Assembly: GCA_041846575.1 (NCBI GenBank)
Contig: JBGZFC010000100.1
Span: 1 to 64,000, forward strand
Length of the DNA: 64,000 nt
Reading direction: 5' to 3'
Source of the DNA: JBGZFC01 sp041846575
Lineage (GTDB): Bacteria > Bacteroidota > Bacteroidia > Bacteroidales > Dysgonomonadaceae
Shown piece by piece: positions 44,928 to 53,904 of this stretch (its first letter is position 1; each line of letters begins with the position of its first letter). Both the position numbers and the translations under genes were made by a program. The notes beneath the pieces were generated by a model that was not told the DNA's origin, did not search any database, and saw only the letters and a program-made list of their open reading frames with translations.

Positions 44928-44935
44928 CAAATATA
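44928..44935 (-). promoter_or_regulatory. Predicted -7 box of the radical SAM gene
   Basis: TATATTTG on the minus strand fits TAnnTTTG and gives a leader of about 55 bases. No -33 match is evident. Confidence 0.4.
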
Positions 44936-45033
44936 ATTAAAGTGTTTTAGCTATTTGTAATAGCTCTAATTTTCCCTCAATATCAATTATTTACAATCCG
45001 CACATCGCGTTGGCAAATAATACCTTATATTTT

Positions 45034-45822
45034 CTATTCTATCCAAAACTCTCCGATAGAGTATGTTTTTGCTTGTCCGCTGATAATAACTCTGTCGCTT
45101 CTGTTTTCACAATAGAGTTTACCCAATCTATCTGAAACCTGTTGCGCATAAAGTTTGTTTTTACCGAGTCTTTTTGCCCAAAACGGAATCAGAGAGCAGT
45201 GTGCCGAGCCTGTTACCGGGTCTTCTAAAATGGATGCCTGTGGTGTGAAGAATCGTGAAACGAAATCGCAGTTATCTCCAATTGCCGTTACAATAACTCC
45301 CCCGGGGTCGAGATTTATTTGGTCGAACAGCTGTCTATTTATTTTGATGTTTCTGATTTCTGTTTCGTTTTTATACACTAAAAAATAGTCTCTCGATTTT
45401 AAAACCTCTTTCGGCTGAATATTTAACGATTTTGAAATTATCGGTGGCAGAAAGTCAGCAACGGGCATTCTCGAAGGAAAATCCATTTTATAGAGTCTGT
45501 TTTCAACTTTTACAATCAAGTCACCACTTAATGTTTCAAATATTATTTCATCTTTTTTGCAGTGAAGAATCGTCGTTAAAGCGTGAGCGGTTGCAAGAGT
45601 CGCGTGTCCGCACAAATCCATCTCTATTTGAGGAGTAAACCAACGTAGGTGTATTTTGTCTCCCTTGTCAACAAAAAAAGCTGTTTCCGCAACGCCGTTT
45701 TCTTTTGCTATTTTCAACAAAAATTCGTCCGGCAACCAGTTGTTGAGGGGTACAACACAAGCGGAATTTCCTCCGAAAACTGTGTCGGTAAAGGCGTCTA
45801 TTTGATATATTTGAAAATTCAA
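45034..45822 (-). CDS. PhzF-family isomerase
   Basis: This is a 262-residue member of the PhzF family with a diaminopimelate-epimerase-like double fold. The conserved start YQIDAFTDTVFGGNSACVV, the likely catalytic Glu46 in NGVAETAFF, LCGHATLATAH, and DPVTGSAHCSL in the second half are all visible. Members act as isomerases or epimerases on varied small molecules, and the substrate here is not known. There is no phenazine cluster nearby, so a phenazine role is not supported. It lies just upstream of lipB on the same strand. Confidence 0.92.
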   Translation of the reverse strand: MNFQIYQIDAFTDTVFGGNSACVVPLNNWLPDEFLLKIAKENGVAETAFFVDKGDKIHLRWFTPQIEMDLCGHATLATAHALTTILHCKKDEIIFETLSGDLIVKVENRLYKMDFPSRMPVADFLPPIISKSLNIQPKEVLKSRDYFLVYKNETEIRNIKINRQLFDQINLDPGGVIVTAIGDNCDFVSRFFTPQASILEDPVTGSAHCSLIPFWAKRLGKNKLYAQQVSDRLGKLYCENRSDRVIISGQAKTYSIGEFWIE

Positions 45823-45922
45823 AGTGTATGATGTTTAGTAATTAATGACAGCACGCTAGCACGGTAATTGTATCGGAATTTTTTTAATAGTTCAATTACA
45901 AATTTAAAACTATAAAGTATAA

Positions 45923-46609
45923 TTATATAACCAACTCCATCTCGAACATATCAATAAAAGACTGTTTCATTCTTTCGGAGACTTCCTTAAAATCTACTTC
46001 GCGTCCTAACTCTTTTTGGATTGATGTAACACCGCGATCGGTAAATCCGCATGGATTGATATAATTGAAATAATTTAAATCGGTATTTACATTGAGAGCC
46101 AAGCCGTGCATGGTTATAAAACGACTTGCACGAACACCTATTGCACATATTTTTCGGGCTTTTGTGGGATGTTTCGCATCTATCCAAACACCCATTGCTT
46201 TATGGTCTTTTTCGGTGGTAATGCCGTAAAATTGCAGAGTCTTAATAACCACATCTTCAAGTTGATTTATATAATTTTTTATTCCCAAACCAAAATCTTC
46301 CAAATCGATAATGGGATATACAACCAATTGACCGGGTCCGTGATATGTGATATCTCCTCCTCTGTCAATGGGGAAGAAATCGATATTTTTGCTTTTACAT
46401 ACGCTTTCCGTAATAAGCAAATTGTGTCTGTCCCCACGCTTTCCTAACGTGTACACAGGTTCGTGTTCACAAAACAACAGATACTGCTGTTTGGGTGTCG
46501 TATGGTTAATTTTTGCATTCAGAACCGATTGAAACAGTTCTTCTTGCAAATCCCACGCTTTTTTGTAACGGATACGTCCAAGATTCTGAAAAGCAACCTT
46601 TTTATTCAT
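45923..46609 (-). CDS. lipB: Lipoyl(octanoyl) transferase
   Basis: This enzyme moves octanoyl groups from acyl carrier protein to lipoyl domains, the first step of protein lipoylation. RGGDITYHGPGQ is at residues 83-94, the catalytic Lys153 is in ARKICAIGV and the acyl-accepting Cys187 in NPCGFT. At 228 residues its length is typical. It starts 37 bases after the lipA stop on the same strand, so lipA-lipB form an operon and act in sequence. Confidence 0.96.
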   Translation of the reverse strand: MNKKVAFQNLGRIRYKKAWDLQEELFQSVLNAKINHTTPKQQYLLFCEHEPVYTLGKRGDRHNLLITESVCKSKNIDFFPIDRGGDITYHGPGQLVVYPIIDLEDFGLGIKNYINQLEDVVIKTLQFYGITTEKDHKAMGVWIDAKHPTKARKICAIGVRASRFITMHGLALNVNTDLNYFNYINPCGFTDRGVTSIQKELGREVDFKEVSERMKQSFIDMFEMELVI

Positions 46610-46646
46610 ATTTACTTCAACTTTATACTTTTAGTTTTCAAATCCC

Positions 46647-47492
46647 TTAAACGTGCTTCTCAGCTCTGTAAGAAGAACGTACTAATGGTCCGCTTTCTAC
46701 AAAATCGAAGCCTTTTTTCAATCCCTCTTCTCTGTATTTATCGAATTGTTCGGGAGTTACATATTCGGAGATAGGCCAATTGTTTTTAGTGGGTTGCAGA
46801 TACTGTCCGATTGTAAATACTTTACAGCCAACAGATAACAAATCGTCCATTGTTTGAAGAACCTCTTCTTCGGTTTCTCCCAATCCAACCATAATACCCG
46901 ATTTGGCTTTAACCGTTTTACTTTGGGCGATAATTTCTATGGTTTTTAAACTCACATCGTATTTTGCACGACTGCGAATTTGAGGAGTCAGTCGCCTTAC
47001 TGTTTCCATATTGTGCGAAATAATTTCGGGCTGTGCATCAATCACTTTGTGGATGAAGTCTGGATTAGCGTCGAAATCGGGAATTAGAGTCTCTATTGTA
47101 ATATTTGGTGATTTTTCTTTGATAGCTCGTACCGTTTTTGCCCAAAATTCGGCGCCGCCATCTTCCAAATCGTCTCTGTCCACACTTGTTATCACACAGT
47201 GTTTTAAATTCATACTTGCAATAGTTTCCGCCAGTCTTTCGGGTTCATCCCAATCTACCGGCAATGGCTTTCCGGTTTGAGTGGCGCAAAATTTACACGA
47301 ACGTGTGCAAATATCGCCTAAAATCATGAATGTGGCTGTGCCACGCCCCCAGCATTCTGATAAATTAGGACATTTACCGCTTACGCATATTGTATGCAAT
47401 TTTTTTCTTTCTACCAGTTCTTTTATATCGAGGTACTGTTTTCCCTTGGGGAGAGCAATTTTCAACCACTCAGGTTTTCTTTTTGTACTCAT
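46647..47492 (-). CDS. lipA: Lipoyl synthase
   Basis: This radical SAM enzyme inserts two sulfurs into protein-bound octanoyl groups. Both iron-sulfur sites are visible: the auxiliary cluster C36-x4-C41-x5-C47 (CVSGKCPNLSEC) and the radical SAM cluster C62-x3-C66-x2-C69 (CTRSCKFC). The C-terminal RSSY motif, whose Ser binds the auxiliary cluster, is present. It has 281 residues, the normal size. It is first in the lipA-lipB pair. Confidence 0.97.
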   Translation of the reverse strand: MSTKRKPEWLKIALPKGKQYLDIKELVERKKLHTICVSGKCPNLSECWGRGTATFMILGDICTRSCKFCATQTGKPLPVDWDEPERLAETIASMNLKHCVITSVDRDDLEDGGAEFWAKTVRAIKEKSPNITIETLIPDFDANPDFIHKVIDAQPEIISHNMETVRRLTPQIRSRAKYDVSLKTIEIIAQSKTVKAKSGIMVGLGETEEEVLQTMDDLLSVGCKVFTIGQYLQPTKNNWPISEYVTPEQFDKYREEGLKKGFDFVESGPLVRSSYRAEKHV

Positions 47493-47653
47493 AATCCGTA
47501 TTTCACAAAGTTTTTATTAAAATGAAATTACAAATTTACGTATTTTCTTTAAAAGAGCCTAATAGTGTATTTAGCAAAAGACAGAAAATAGACAGTCGTA
47601 GATTCTTCGGACGAATAATAGATGTTTCTCTGCGTTCAGCACGACAAAAAATA

Positions 47654-48589
47654 TCAGAACTTCTTCCTGTCGATTCCTATATCATTCATCGATGCAGGGT
47701 CTTCAATAGGTTCAAGATGCGTGGAAACGGTGGTTGGCTCGTCAAACATGTTTTCTATATATTCTTCTATTACGTCTGCATAATCGTGTCCCTCCTTTAC
47801 CGTCCATTTTCCGGGTACCAACAGGTGTAGAGATACAAATTTTCTACTTCCGGCTTCGCGTGTCATAAGAGAGTGGTAAGTAATCTGTTTCTCTTTGAGC
47901 GAATCCAAATAATCTGTTATTTTTTGCAACTCTTTATCCGGAATCGCCGCATCCATCAACCCGCTTGCCGAGCGACCGATAAGTTTATATCCTGTGTAAA
48001 GAATGTTCAGAGCCACCAAAATAGCGATAATCGGGTCGAGAATCATCCATCCGGTTAGTTTTACGAGCAAAATACCCAGTATCACACTGGCTGAAGTCCA
48101 AACATCAGTCATAAGATGTTTTCCGTCGGATTCCAAAACAAGCGATTTATGCTTTTTACCGTTCTTAATCAAAATTAATCCGGTAGTCAGATTCAATGCC
48201 GATGCCGATAATGAGAAAATCAATCCCATACCCACATGTTCTAACTCGGTAGGATGAATAATTCGGGGAATGGCGGAATAGATAATACTTAATGCTGCCA
48301 CGATGATTAATGCTCCTTCAATTGCACTCGAAAAATATTCGGCTTTACTGTGCCCGAATCCGTGTTTGCGGTCGGCCGGTTGTTGCGACAGATTGAGCAT
48401 TATAAGTGCAAAAATTGCAGCGAACAGATTTACAAACGATTCCAAAGCATCAGATAATAATCCCACCGAATTGGTTACACAATATGCGTAAAATTTCAAT
48501 AGAATTGTTACCACCGCCGTGGCGATGGAGAGATATATGAATTTTTTTAGGTGGATAGGTTTCATTTGTTGATTTTTTGTTTTCGACAT
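47654..48589 (-). CDS. Cation diffusion facilitator family transporter
   Basis: This is a 311-residue inner-membrane metal/proton antiporter that would export zinc, iron or manganese. Six membrane segments occupy about residues 15-215. The metal site uses SDALESFVN in the second helix and HLMTD in the fifth, which keeps the His-x3-Asp half while the first half is D-A-L-E-S, so the metal preference is open. The C-terminal cytoplasmic dimer domain (about 225-311) contains a His-rich loop near HLLVPGKWTVKEGHDYAD. A decayed fragment of the A-type repeat token lies against its 3' end (47600-47647). Confidence 0.92.
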   Translation of the reverse strand: MSKTKNQQMKPIHLKKFIYLSIATAVVTILLKFYAYCVTNSVGLLSDALESFVNLFAAIFALIMLNLSQQPADRKHGFGHSKAEYFSSAIEGALIIVAALSIIYSAIPRIIHPTELEHVGMGLIFSLSASALNLTTGLILIKNGKKHKSLVLESDGKHLMTDVWTSASVILGILLVKLTGWMILDPIIAILVALNILYTGYKLIGRSASGLMDAAIPDKELQKITDYLDSLKEKQITYHSLMTREAGSRKFVSLHLLVPGKWTVKEGHDYADVIEEYIENMFDEPTTVSTHLEPIEDPASMNDIGIDRKKF

Positions 48590-48882
48590 TCACGCTCAGT
48601 AAAAGCGAGTAAATGGTGCTAACATATAGTTTGCAAAACAAAAATACAACATTTTAGGTATAAAACATAACAATTATTTTTATTTTTGTTCGTATAGACG
48701 AGGTATGATTTATCTTGCAGTAAATCAATATGTTAGTGTTTGGGTGTGTCAATAGATAACAACCTTGTTTTGTCTTCATGAACGAAGCTTCGGCGAAGTG
48801 AAAGAGCTATATATTTTAGAGTTAATACACAAACATCAAAACTTTTTTTAGTTCAAAGATAAAGTTTACACCTTCGTTTTTT

Positions 48883-49701
48883 TTATTTCTCAAGCAGGGG
48901 ATTATACATCATTATCGCGTTATTTTCTGTAACAAGCTCCTTGCTTGTAGTATTGTCAGTAAGATTAGTTACTTTTTTCCATATTTTATTGTGTCTTGTG
49001 TAGCCGCCCCACCATTGCTGTTTGAACCTGTGGTCTGTTTCGTAAACTTCGTATTTTGTTTTTAGGTCTGTGTTACAAGTAATTTCTCCATTCAAATATT
49101 CGTTGTCAAGCCACAAATTAATTTGAAAATATTTGTCTGTATTATTTTTTAATTGCAGGTCAATATAGTTGTAAGATAAAGTTGCCCCACAACCGAAAGG
49201 AATAGTTCTGTTAATGTCGGGAAAAACATCATAGCTGTGGCGCCAGCGTTCTTTAATTGTCAAAGGTGTATGAAGAGCCATCCAATACAGTAAGTTTCCC
49301 AATTGGCAAAGTCCGCCGCCTGTGTCTTTAGATATTTTTCCGTTATGTAGCGTCATACCGTCAAGATAACCTTTTGATTTGGTCGGTCTGCCAACAAGTC
49401 GCCAAATTGAAAATGTCTGTCCCGGTTTGATAACCGCTTTGTCAAGATGACTAATTGCAATTCTAAGATTTGTTACTTTATTATGCTGTAAGTACATCTC
49501 AACATCTTTCAGAGGTCGTAACAGAAAAGATTTGTGTTTGATGAGCGAATTGTCATATTTGATTTTAGTGTCAACCTTTGCAAAATTATCATCACCAAAC
49601 AACCATCTGATTTTTCGCCTAATAATAAAAAACTCTTTGCCTAAAAATCTTCTCAGTTTACTTCTGTTTTGAGGTTTTTCTACATTCTGTTGGTCTGTCA
49701 T
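48883..49701 (-). CDS. VanW-family protein
   Basis: This is a 272-residue protein with the VanW domain (about 85-235). KPGQTFSIWRLVGRPTKSKG, the DTGGGLCQLGNLLYWMALH stretch and RHSYDVFPDINRTIPFG are diagnostic. The family is named after a gene in vancomycin-resistance clusters, but its biochemical role is unknown and most members, like this one, stand alone. There is no signal peptide. The N-terminus is basic (RSKLRRFLGKEFF). A -7 box (TACTTTTG, 49739-49732) lies 30 bases upstream. Confidence 0.9.
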   Translation of the reverse strand: MTDQQNVEKPQNRSKLRRFLGKEFFIIRRKIRWLFGDDNFAKVDTKIKYDNSLIKHKSFLLRPLKDVEMYLQHNKVTNLRIAISHLDKAVIKPGQTFSIWRLVGRPTKSKGYLDGMTLHNGKISKDTGGGLCQLGNLLYWMALHTPLTIKERWRHSYDVFPDINRTIPFGCGATLSYNYIDLQLKNNTDKYFQINLWLDNEYLNGEITCNTDLKTKYEVYETDHRFKQQWWGGYTRHNKIWKKVTNLTDNTTSKELVTENNAIMMYNPLLEK

Positions 49702-49731
49702 GAAATTATAGATATTATCTTATTCTAACAA

Positions 49732-49739
49732 CAAAAGTA
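49732..49739 (-). promoter_or_regulatory. Predicted -7 box of the VanW-family gene
   Basis: TACTTTTG on the minus strand, 30 bases before the ATG at 49701. The -33 position is poor. Confidence 0.4.
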
Positions 49740-49953
49740 CAACATTTAAAAAAATATAATACACAACATCTGTTTTTTTATCCGGAGAGTTCTCTTTTAT
49801 AATCGTATGTAAATGAGTATAGACGAGGTATGTGGCACCTATACGACAGTCAAAAAAGAAATTCTGTTGTTAAATATTACAAATAAGATATTTTCCTTTA
49901 CTAAATAATAGTAATGAAAAACTGCCTTATGATTTTTTTTTCGTAAAATAAAT

Positions 49954-49961
49954 TACCTTTG
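49954..49961 (+). promoter_or_regulatory. Predicted -7 box of the outer-membrane receptor gene
   Basis: TACCTTTG lies 32 bases before the ATG at 49994 and fits TAnnTTTG. Confidence 0.5.
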
Positions 49962-49993
49962 GAGTTTCTAACACGATTATTATTTTGTTTTTT

Positions 49994-52441
49994 ATGAAAA
50001 AGTTTTCAATATTACTATTTTTCTGTTTTATTGTATTAGTTACATTAGCACAAACAACAATTAAAGGTAAGGTTATCGATATAACTGACAAAAACCCTTT
50101 ACCATACGCTACAATCACTGTTTTGAACGAATCGGATATGAAAAAACCGATAAAAAAGTTTGCAAGTGATGAAAACGGTAAATTTTCGACTTCTCTGCAA
50201 AGCGGAAAATATGTTTTTAAGTTTCACTTTGTAGGTATGAACGAAAACAGTCAAAGTGTAACGGTAGAAACCAATCAAGAACAGATAGATTTGGGCGAGA
50301 TAGTAATGAGTGAAAGTTCAACACAATTGTCTGAAATTAGTGTTGTAGCCCAGCGTCCTCTTGTGAAAGTAGAGATTGACAAACTAACATATAGTGCCAA
50401 AGAAGACCCCGAATCATCAACTTCAAATGTGTTGGATTTGCTCAGAAAAGTGCCGTTGGTTACAGTTGACGGAGATGATAATATCCAACTGAAAGGTTCG
50501 TCCAGTTTTAAAATTTATCTGAACGGTAAGCCTTCAAATATGATTTCGAGCAATCCTTCTCAGGTATTAAAGAGTATGCCGGCTAGCAGTATAAAAGACG
50601 TAGAGGTAATAACCGACCCTGGAGCAAAGTATGATGCCGAAGGAGTAGGGGGAATTATCAATATTATTACAGATAAACGTGTTGATGAGGGATATTCCGG
50701 CTCTATAGGAGCAAACGGAGATACTTTTGGCGGATTTGGCAGCAATGCTTATCTATCTTTGAAATATGGTAAGTTCGGTTTTACCGGTAACGGAAGTTAT
50801 TTTTATCACAATAGTCCGGCTTCAAAAACAGCCTTTACAAGAGAGGATTTTGCACCCAATACAAACATGTTAACTCAAAATGGAACACAAACCAGCAACG
50901 GAGGCGGATTGTTTTATAACGCTTCGTTAAGTTATGAGCCTGACACACTTAATCTTTTCAATATTTCCGTTAATCAATTTGGCGGTAAATTTCGTTCAAT
51001 TTTAGAACGAAATGTTGTTTCTGCCGGAGCAAGAAATTACTCCTATTTGCTTAGCAATAATTCGTTAAATGAGTATGGTTCTTTCAGCTTGGAAACTGAT
51101 TATCAGCGTACATTTAACAAAAAAGGGGAGTTATTGACTGTCTCTTATCGATTTGAAAACGACCCGAATAGCAGCGATTCGGAAAGTGAATACAGTGATG
51201 TAACCGGGACAGATTTTTACTATCCCAGCGATTATCGTTTGAAAAGTATTAATGATGCCGGAGGAATTGAGCATACCGGACAGGTAGATTATACTAACCC
51301 AATAAACTCTAAACACAGCATTGAAGCCGGCTTAAAATATATTTTTCGTAACAATTCGAGTGTCGGAAATCATACGTTTTTTGATGGACAATGGCATGAT
51401 GACCCAAGTAGAAAAAACGATCTTGATCATGAGCAAAGTATTATTTCGGGATATGCCGGATATGGATTTAAGAAAGGTAAATTTGGTTTGAAGTTGGGTG
51501 CTCGAGGCGAAAATACCAACCAGAAAATACATTTTATGAGTGCACAAAACGATACAGTTGTAAATTCCGATTTTTTCGATTTGGTGCCGTCCGTAGCCTT
51601 GTCTTATCAATTGGGAATGACACAAACGCTTCGCGGAGGTTACAATTTACGCATTTCAAGACCCGGTATTTGGTTTCTTAATCCATATATCAATGAGTCC
51701 GACCCTACCAATATCAGTTACGGAAATCCGAGTCTGGAGGCTGTGCAAACTCACAACTTCAATATTAATTACGGTTCGTTTTCGCAAAAACTTAATTTCA
51801 ATGCCACTTTCAACTACTCGTTTACTAAAAATGATATATCTCAGTACATTTTTGTAAAAGAAGGTGTTACGCATAATACTTATGAGAATATTGGCAAAAA
51901 CAGCATGATAGGATTGAGCGGATACATTGGTTGGACGCCTACACCTACGTTGCGGACAAATTTGAACGGTTCTATAAATTATACTATGATTGAGAGTACT
52001 AAAAATGCAGACCTAAAAAACAGCGGATTTTCGGGACGTGCATTCGGTAGCGTTACTTATACATTGCCAATGGATTTAAGATTGAGTGTTAACGGCGGTG
52101 TTTTTTCATCAGGCGTACAGTTACAAACAACTCGATCGGCTTTCTATTTCTACTCGTTTAGTACAATGAAAAGCTTTTTCAATAAGAAATTGGATGTATC
52201 GATTAGTGCAACTTCGCCATTCAATAAATTTCGCGATTTTAGCTCAACCACAACGGGCGATGGATTTATACAGAAAAATATTTTCCGGAGAGAAGTGCGA
52301 AATTTCCGTTTGAGTGTAACGTATCGTTTTGGTGATTTGAAAACATCGATGAAACGTGTACAACGCAGTATTACCAACGATGACGTGATGCAAGGAGAAA
52401 GCGGTCAGCAGCAATCTACCGGTGGTGATATGGGCAACTAA
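49994..52441 (+). CDS. TonB-dependent-receptor-like outer-membrane beta-barrel protein
   Basis: This 815-residue outer-membrane protein belongs to the family with an N-terminal carboxypeptidase-regulatory-like domain and a type-3 beta-barrel. A signal peptide (1-20, LVTLAQ) precedes KGKVIDITDKNPLPYATITV (about 24-45). A plug follows (SNVLDLLRKVPLVTVDGDD, then DPGAKYDAEGVGGIINIITD), and the barrel starts near residue 235. No SusD partner follows, unlike the 2289-5726 receptor. The ligand is unknown; peptides, siderophores or metals are possible. The ATG at 49994 is preferred to a TTG nine bases earlier. trmD starts 27 bases downstream. Confidence 0.92.
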   Translation: MKKFSILLFFCFIVLVTLAQTTIKGKVIDITDKNPLPYATITVLNESDMKKPIKKFASDENGKFSTSLQSGKYVFKFHFVGMNENSQSVTVETNQEQIDLGEIVMSESSTQLSEISVVAQRPLVKVEIDKLTYSAKEDPESSTSNVLDLLRKVPLVTVDGDDNIQLKGSSSFKIYLNGKPSNMISSNPSQVLKSMPASSIKDVEVITDPGAKYDAEGVGGIINIITDKRVDEGYSGSIGANGDTFGGFGSNAYLSLKYGKFGFTGNGSYFYHNSPASKTAFTREDFAPNTNMLTQNGTQTSNGGGLFYNASLSYEPDTLNLFNISVNQFGGKFRSILERNVVSAGARNYSYLLSNNSLNEYGSFSLETDYQRTFNKKGELLTVSYRFENDPNSSDSESEYSDVTGTDFYYPSDYRLKSINDAGGIEHTGQVDYTNPINSKHSIEAGLKYIFRNNSSVGNHTFFDGQWHDDPSRKNDLDHEQSIISGYAGYGFKKGKFGLKLGARGENTNQKIHFMSAQNDTVVNSDFFDLVPSVALSYQLGMTQTLRGGYNLRISRPGIWFLNPYINESDPTNISYGNPSLEAVQTHNFNINYGSFSQKLNFNATFNYSFTKNDISQYIFVKEGVTHNTYENIGKNSMIGLSGYIGWTPTPTLRTNLNGSINYTMIESTKNADLKNSGFSGRAFGSVTYTLPMDLRLSVNGGVFSSGVQLQTTRSAFYFYSFSTMKSFFNKKLDVSISATSPFNKFRDFSSTTTGDGFIQKNIFRREVRNFRLSVTYRFGDLKTSMKRVQRSITNDDVMQGESGQQQSTGGDMGN

Positions 52442-52468
52442 AACTCATTAAAAAAAAGAGATAGCAGG

Positions 52469-53143
52469 ATGCGAATAGACATTATTACCGTTTTGCCCGA
52501 AATGATAGCAGGAGCATTTAATTGTTCCATCTTAAAGCGTGCGCAGGAGAAGGGTTTGGTTGAGTTCGGTCTGCACAATTTGCGAGATTATACACTTGAT
52601 AAGCACAAGCGTGTAGATGACTATCCGTATGGTGGCGAAGCGGGAATGGTGTTGCAAATTGAGCCTATTGCAAGATGTTTGGACTATCTGAAATCATGTC
52701 GAACGTATAACGAAGTTATTTTTACCACACCTGACGGCGAACAGTTTACGCAAAACACTGCAAATGAACTATCTTTGATGCAAAATATAGTTATTTTATG
52801 CGGTCATTACAAAGGAGTGGATTATCGTGTGCGTGAGCATCTGATTACGAGAGAAATTTCTATCGGTGATTTTGTCCTTACGGGCGGGGAACTTGCAGCA
52901 GCTATGATTGCCGACGCTGTGGTACGTGTAATTCCCGGCGTAATAGGCGATGAGCAATCGGCTCTATCAGACTCATTTCAAGACGGGTTACTTGCGCCAC
53001 CGGTATATACCCGTCCTGCCGAATATAATGGATGGCGTGTTCCAGATGTCTTGCTTTCGGGGCACGAACGCAATATTGCCGAGTGGAGATTGCAGCAATC
53101 TGTGAATAGAACAAAACTGCTTAGACCCGATTTGTTGAAGTGA
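52469..53143 (+). CDS. trmD: tRNA (guanine-N1)-methyltransferase
   Basis: This SPOUT-class enzyme methylates G37 of tRNAs with SAM to prevent frameshifting. It begins MRIDIITVLPEM. The substrate phrase HKRVDDYPYGGEAGMVLQ and the knot segments VILCGHYKGVDYRVRE and ISIGDFVLTGGELAA are present, as is the C-terminal GHERNIAEWR. At 224 residues it has the usual length. It is not in the usual ribosomal-protein operon here but behind a receptor gene. Confidence 0.96.
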   Translation: MRIDIITVLPEMIAGAFNCSILKRAQEKGLVEFGLHNLRDYTLDKHKRVDDYPYGGEAGMVLQIEPIARCLDYLKSCRTYNEVIFTTPDGEQFTQNTANELSLMQNIVILCGHYKGVDYRVREHLITREISIGDFVLTGGELAAAMIADAVVRVIPGVIGDEQSALSDSFQDGLLAPPVYTRPAEYNGWRVPDVLLSGHERNIAEWRLQQSVNRTKLLRPDLLK

Positions 53144-53502
53144 AAAAAGACAATAGACACAAGAGCCGAGACACAAGACGGAGTTATTTGCGATTATGGA
53201 TTTATCCTGTTTATGTTTTACGCAAAAGATGCAAAAATTAAGAGTAAAGTTCGCTAAGTTTTCCTTTTTCCAGGTCACTCACTCGTAGCACGAAATCCGG
53301 CACACGTAGCTCGTAACCCGAAACTCGCATCTACTTACAACCTAAAATTACCGGTCGATACTGTTTTTGAATTTCGTTAAAAAAAATAATGAACACTACT
53401 TTTATTGTGCAAATTATCATCATTATCTGAAAAAAATGTCTATACAGTGTTATAAGTTCAGAAAAAAGTTGTACATTGAGCGAAATTTGAAAAAAATATT
53501 CG
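53144..53502. other. Intergenic spacer with repeat-like tokens, no gene
   Basis: The spacer begins with a fragment resembling the interspersed repeat (AGACACAAGAGCCGAGACAC at 53155). Near 53280-53330 there are loosely repeated phrases such as CGTAGCACGAAATCCGG and CGTAGCTCGTAACCCGA. The longer open frame from 53367 only overlaps the real START-like gene in another phase. No promoter consensus stands out before 53503. Confidence 0.45.
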
Positions 53503-53889
53503 ATGCCAAAGGAAAAATTTCATATAGAATTTGTTATGGGGAGAGCTTCACACAGCAGTTTATGGAGAATGATAAGCCAAGTAGATGGTCTGTCAGAGTG
53601 GTTTGCCGATGAAGTAACCAGCAACGATGACGAAACAATTTATACATTTACTTGGAGCAAGTCTGCATCCGATGCGGAAGTTGTATCTGTTAAACCACAA
53701 ACAAGCATTCGTTTCAGATGGTGCGATGATGAAGACAATGTGTATTTCGAATTCCAGTTACACGAGTTGGAACTTTCGAGAGAAATAGCTTTGCAAATAA
53801 CCGATTTTGCCGAACCAGATGAAAAAGGCGATGCTATTGCTCTGTGGGAGAATCAAATTGATGAAATGAAACGCAGATTGGGAGTTTAA
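53503..53889 (+). CDS. START-like (SRPBCC-superfamily) domain protein
   Basis: This is a 128-residue protein filled by one helix-grip domain of the type common in Bacteroidetes (FHIEFVMGRASHSSLWRMIS, GLSEWFADEV, then IRFRWCDDED). Such domains bind hydrophobic ligands in a cavity, but no ligand is known for this group. The ATG at 53503 begins exactly at the domain. It is convergent with the M16 peptidase gene, with only 15 bases between the two stops. Confidence 0.85.
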   Translation: MPKEKFHIEFVMGRASHSSLWRMISQVDGLSEWFADEVTSNDDETIYTFTWSKSASDAEVVSVKPQTSIRFRWCDDEDNVYFEFQLHELELSREIALQITDFAEPDEKGDAIALWENQIDEMKRRLGV

Positions 53890-53904
53890 ACTCTCGTTTA
53901 TTTA

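Noticed and set aside
45034..45822. Phenazine biosynthesis from the PhzF hit
   Set aside because: No other phenazine genes; PhzF-like isomerases are common and mostly unrelated to phenazines.
20286..49701. VanZ-like and VanW-like genes as a glycopeptide-resistance cluster
   Set aside because: They are 29 kb apart and lack vanH, vanA/B and vanX partners; both are widespread stand-alone families.
53367..53612. 81-codon frame before the START-like gene
   Set aside because: It overlaps the START-like gene in another phase and has no domain support.
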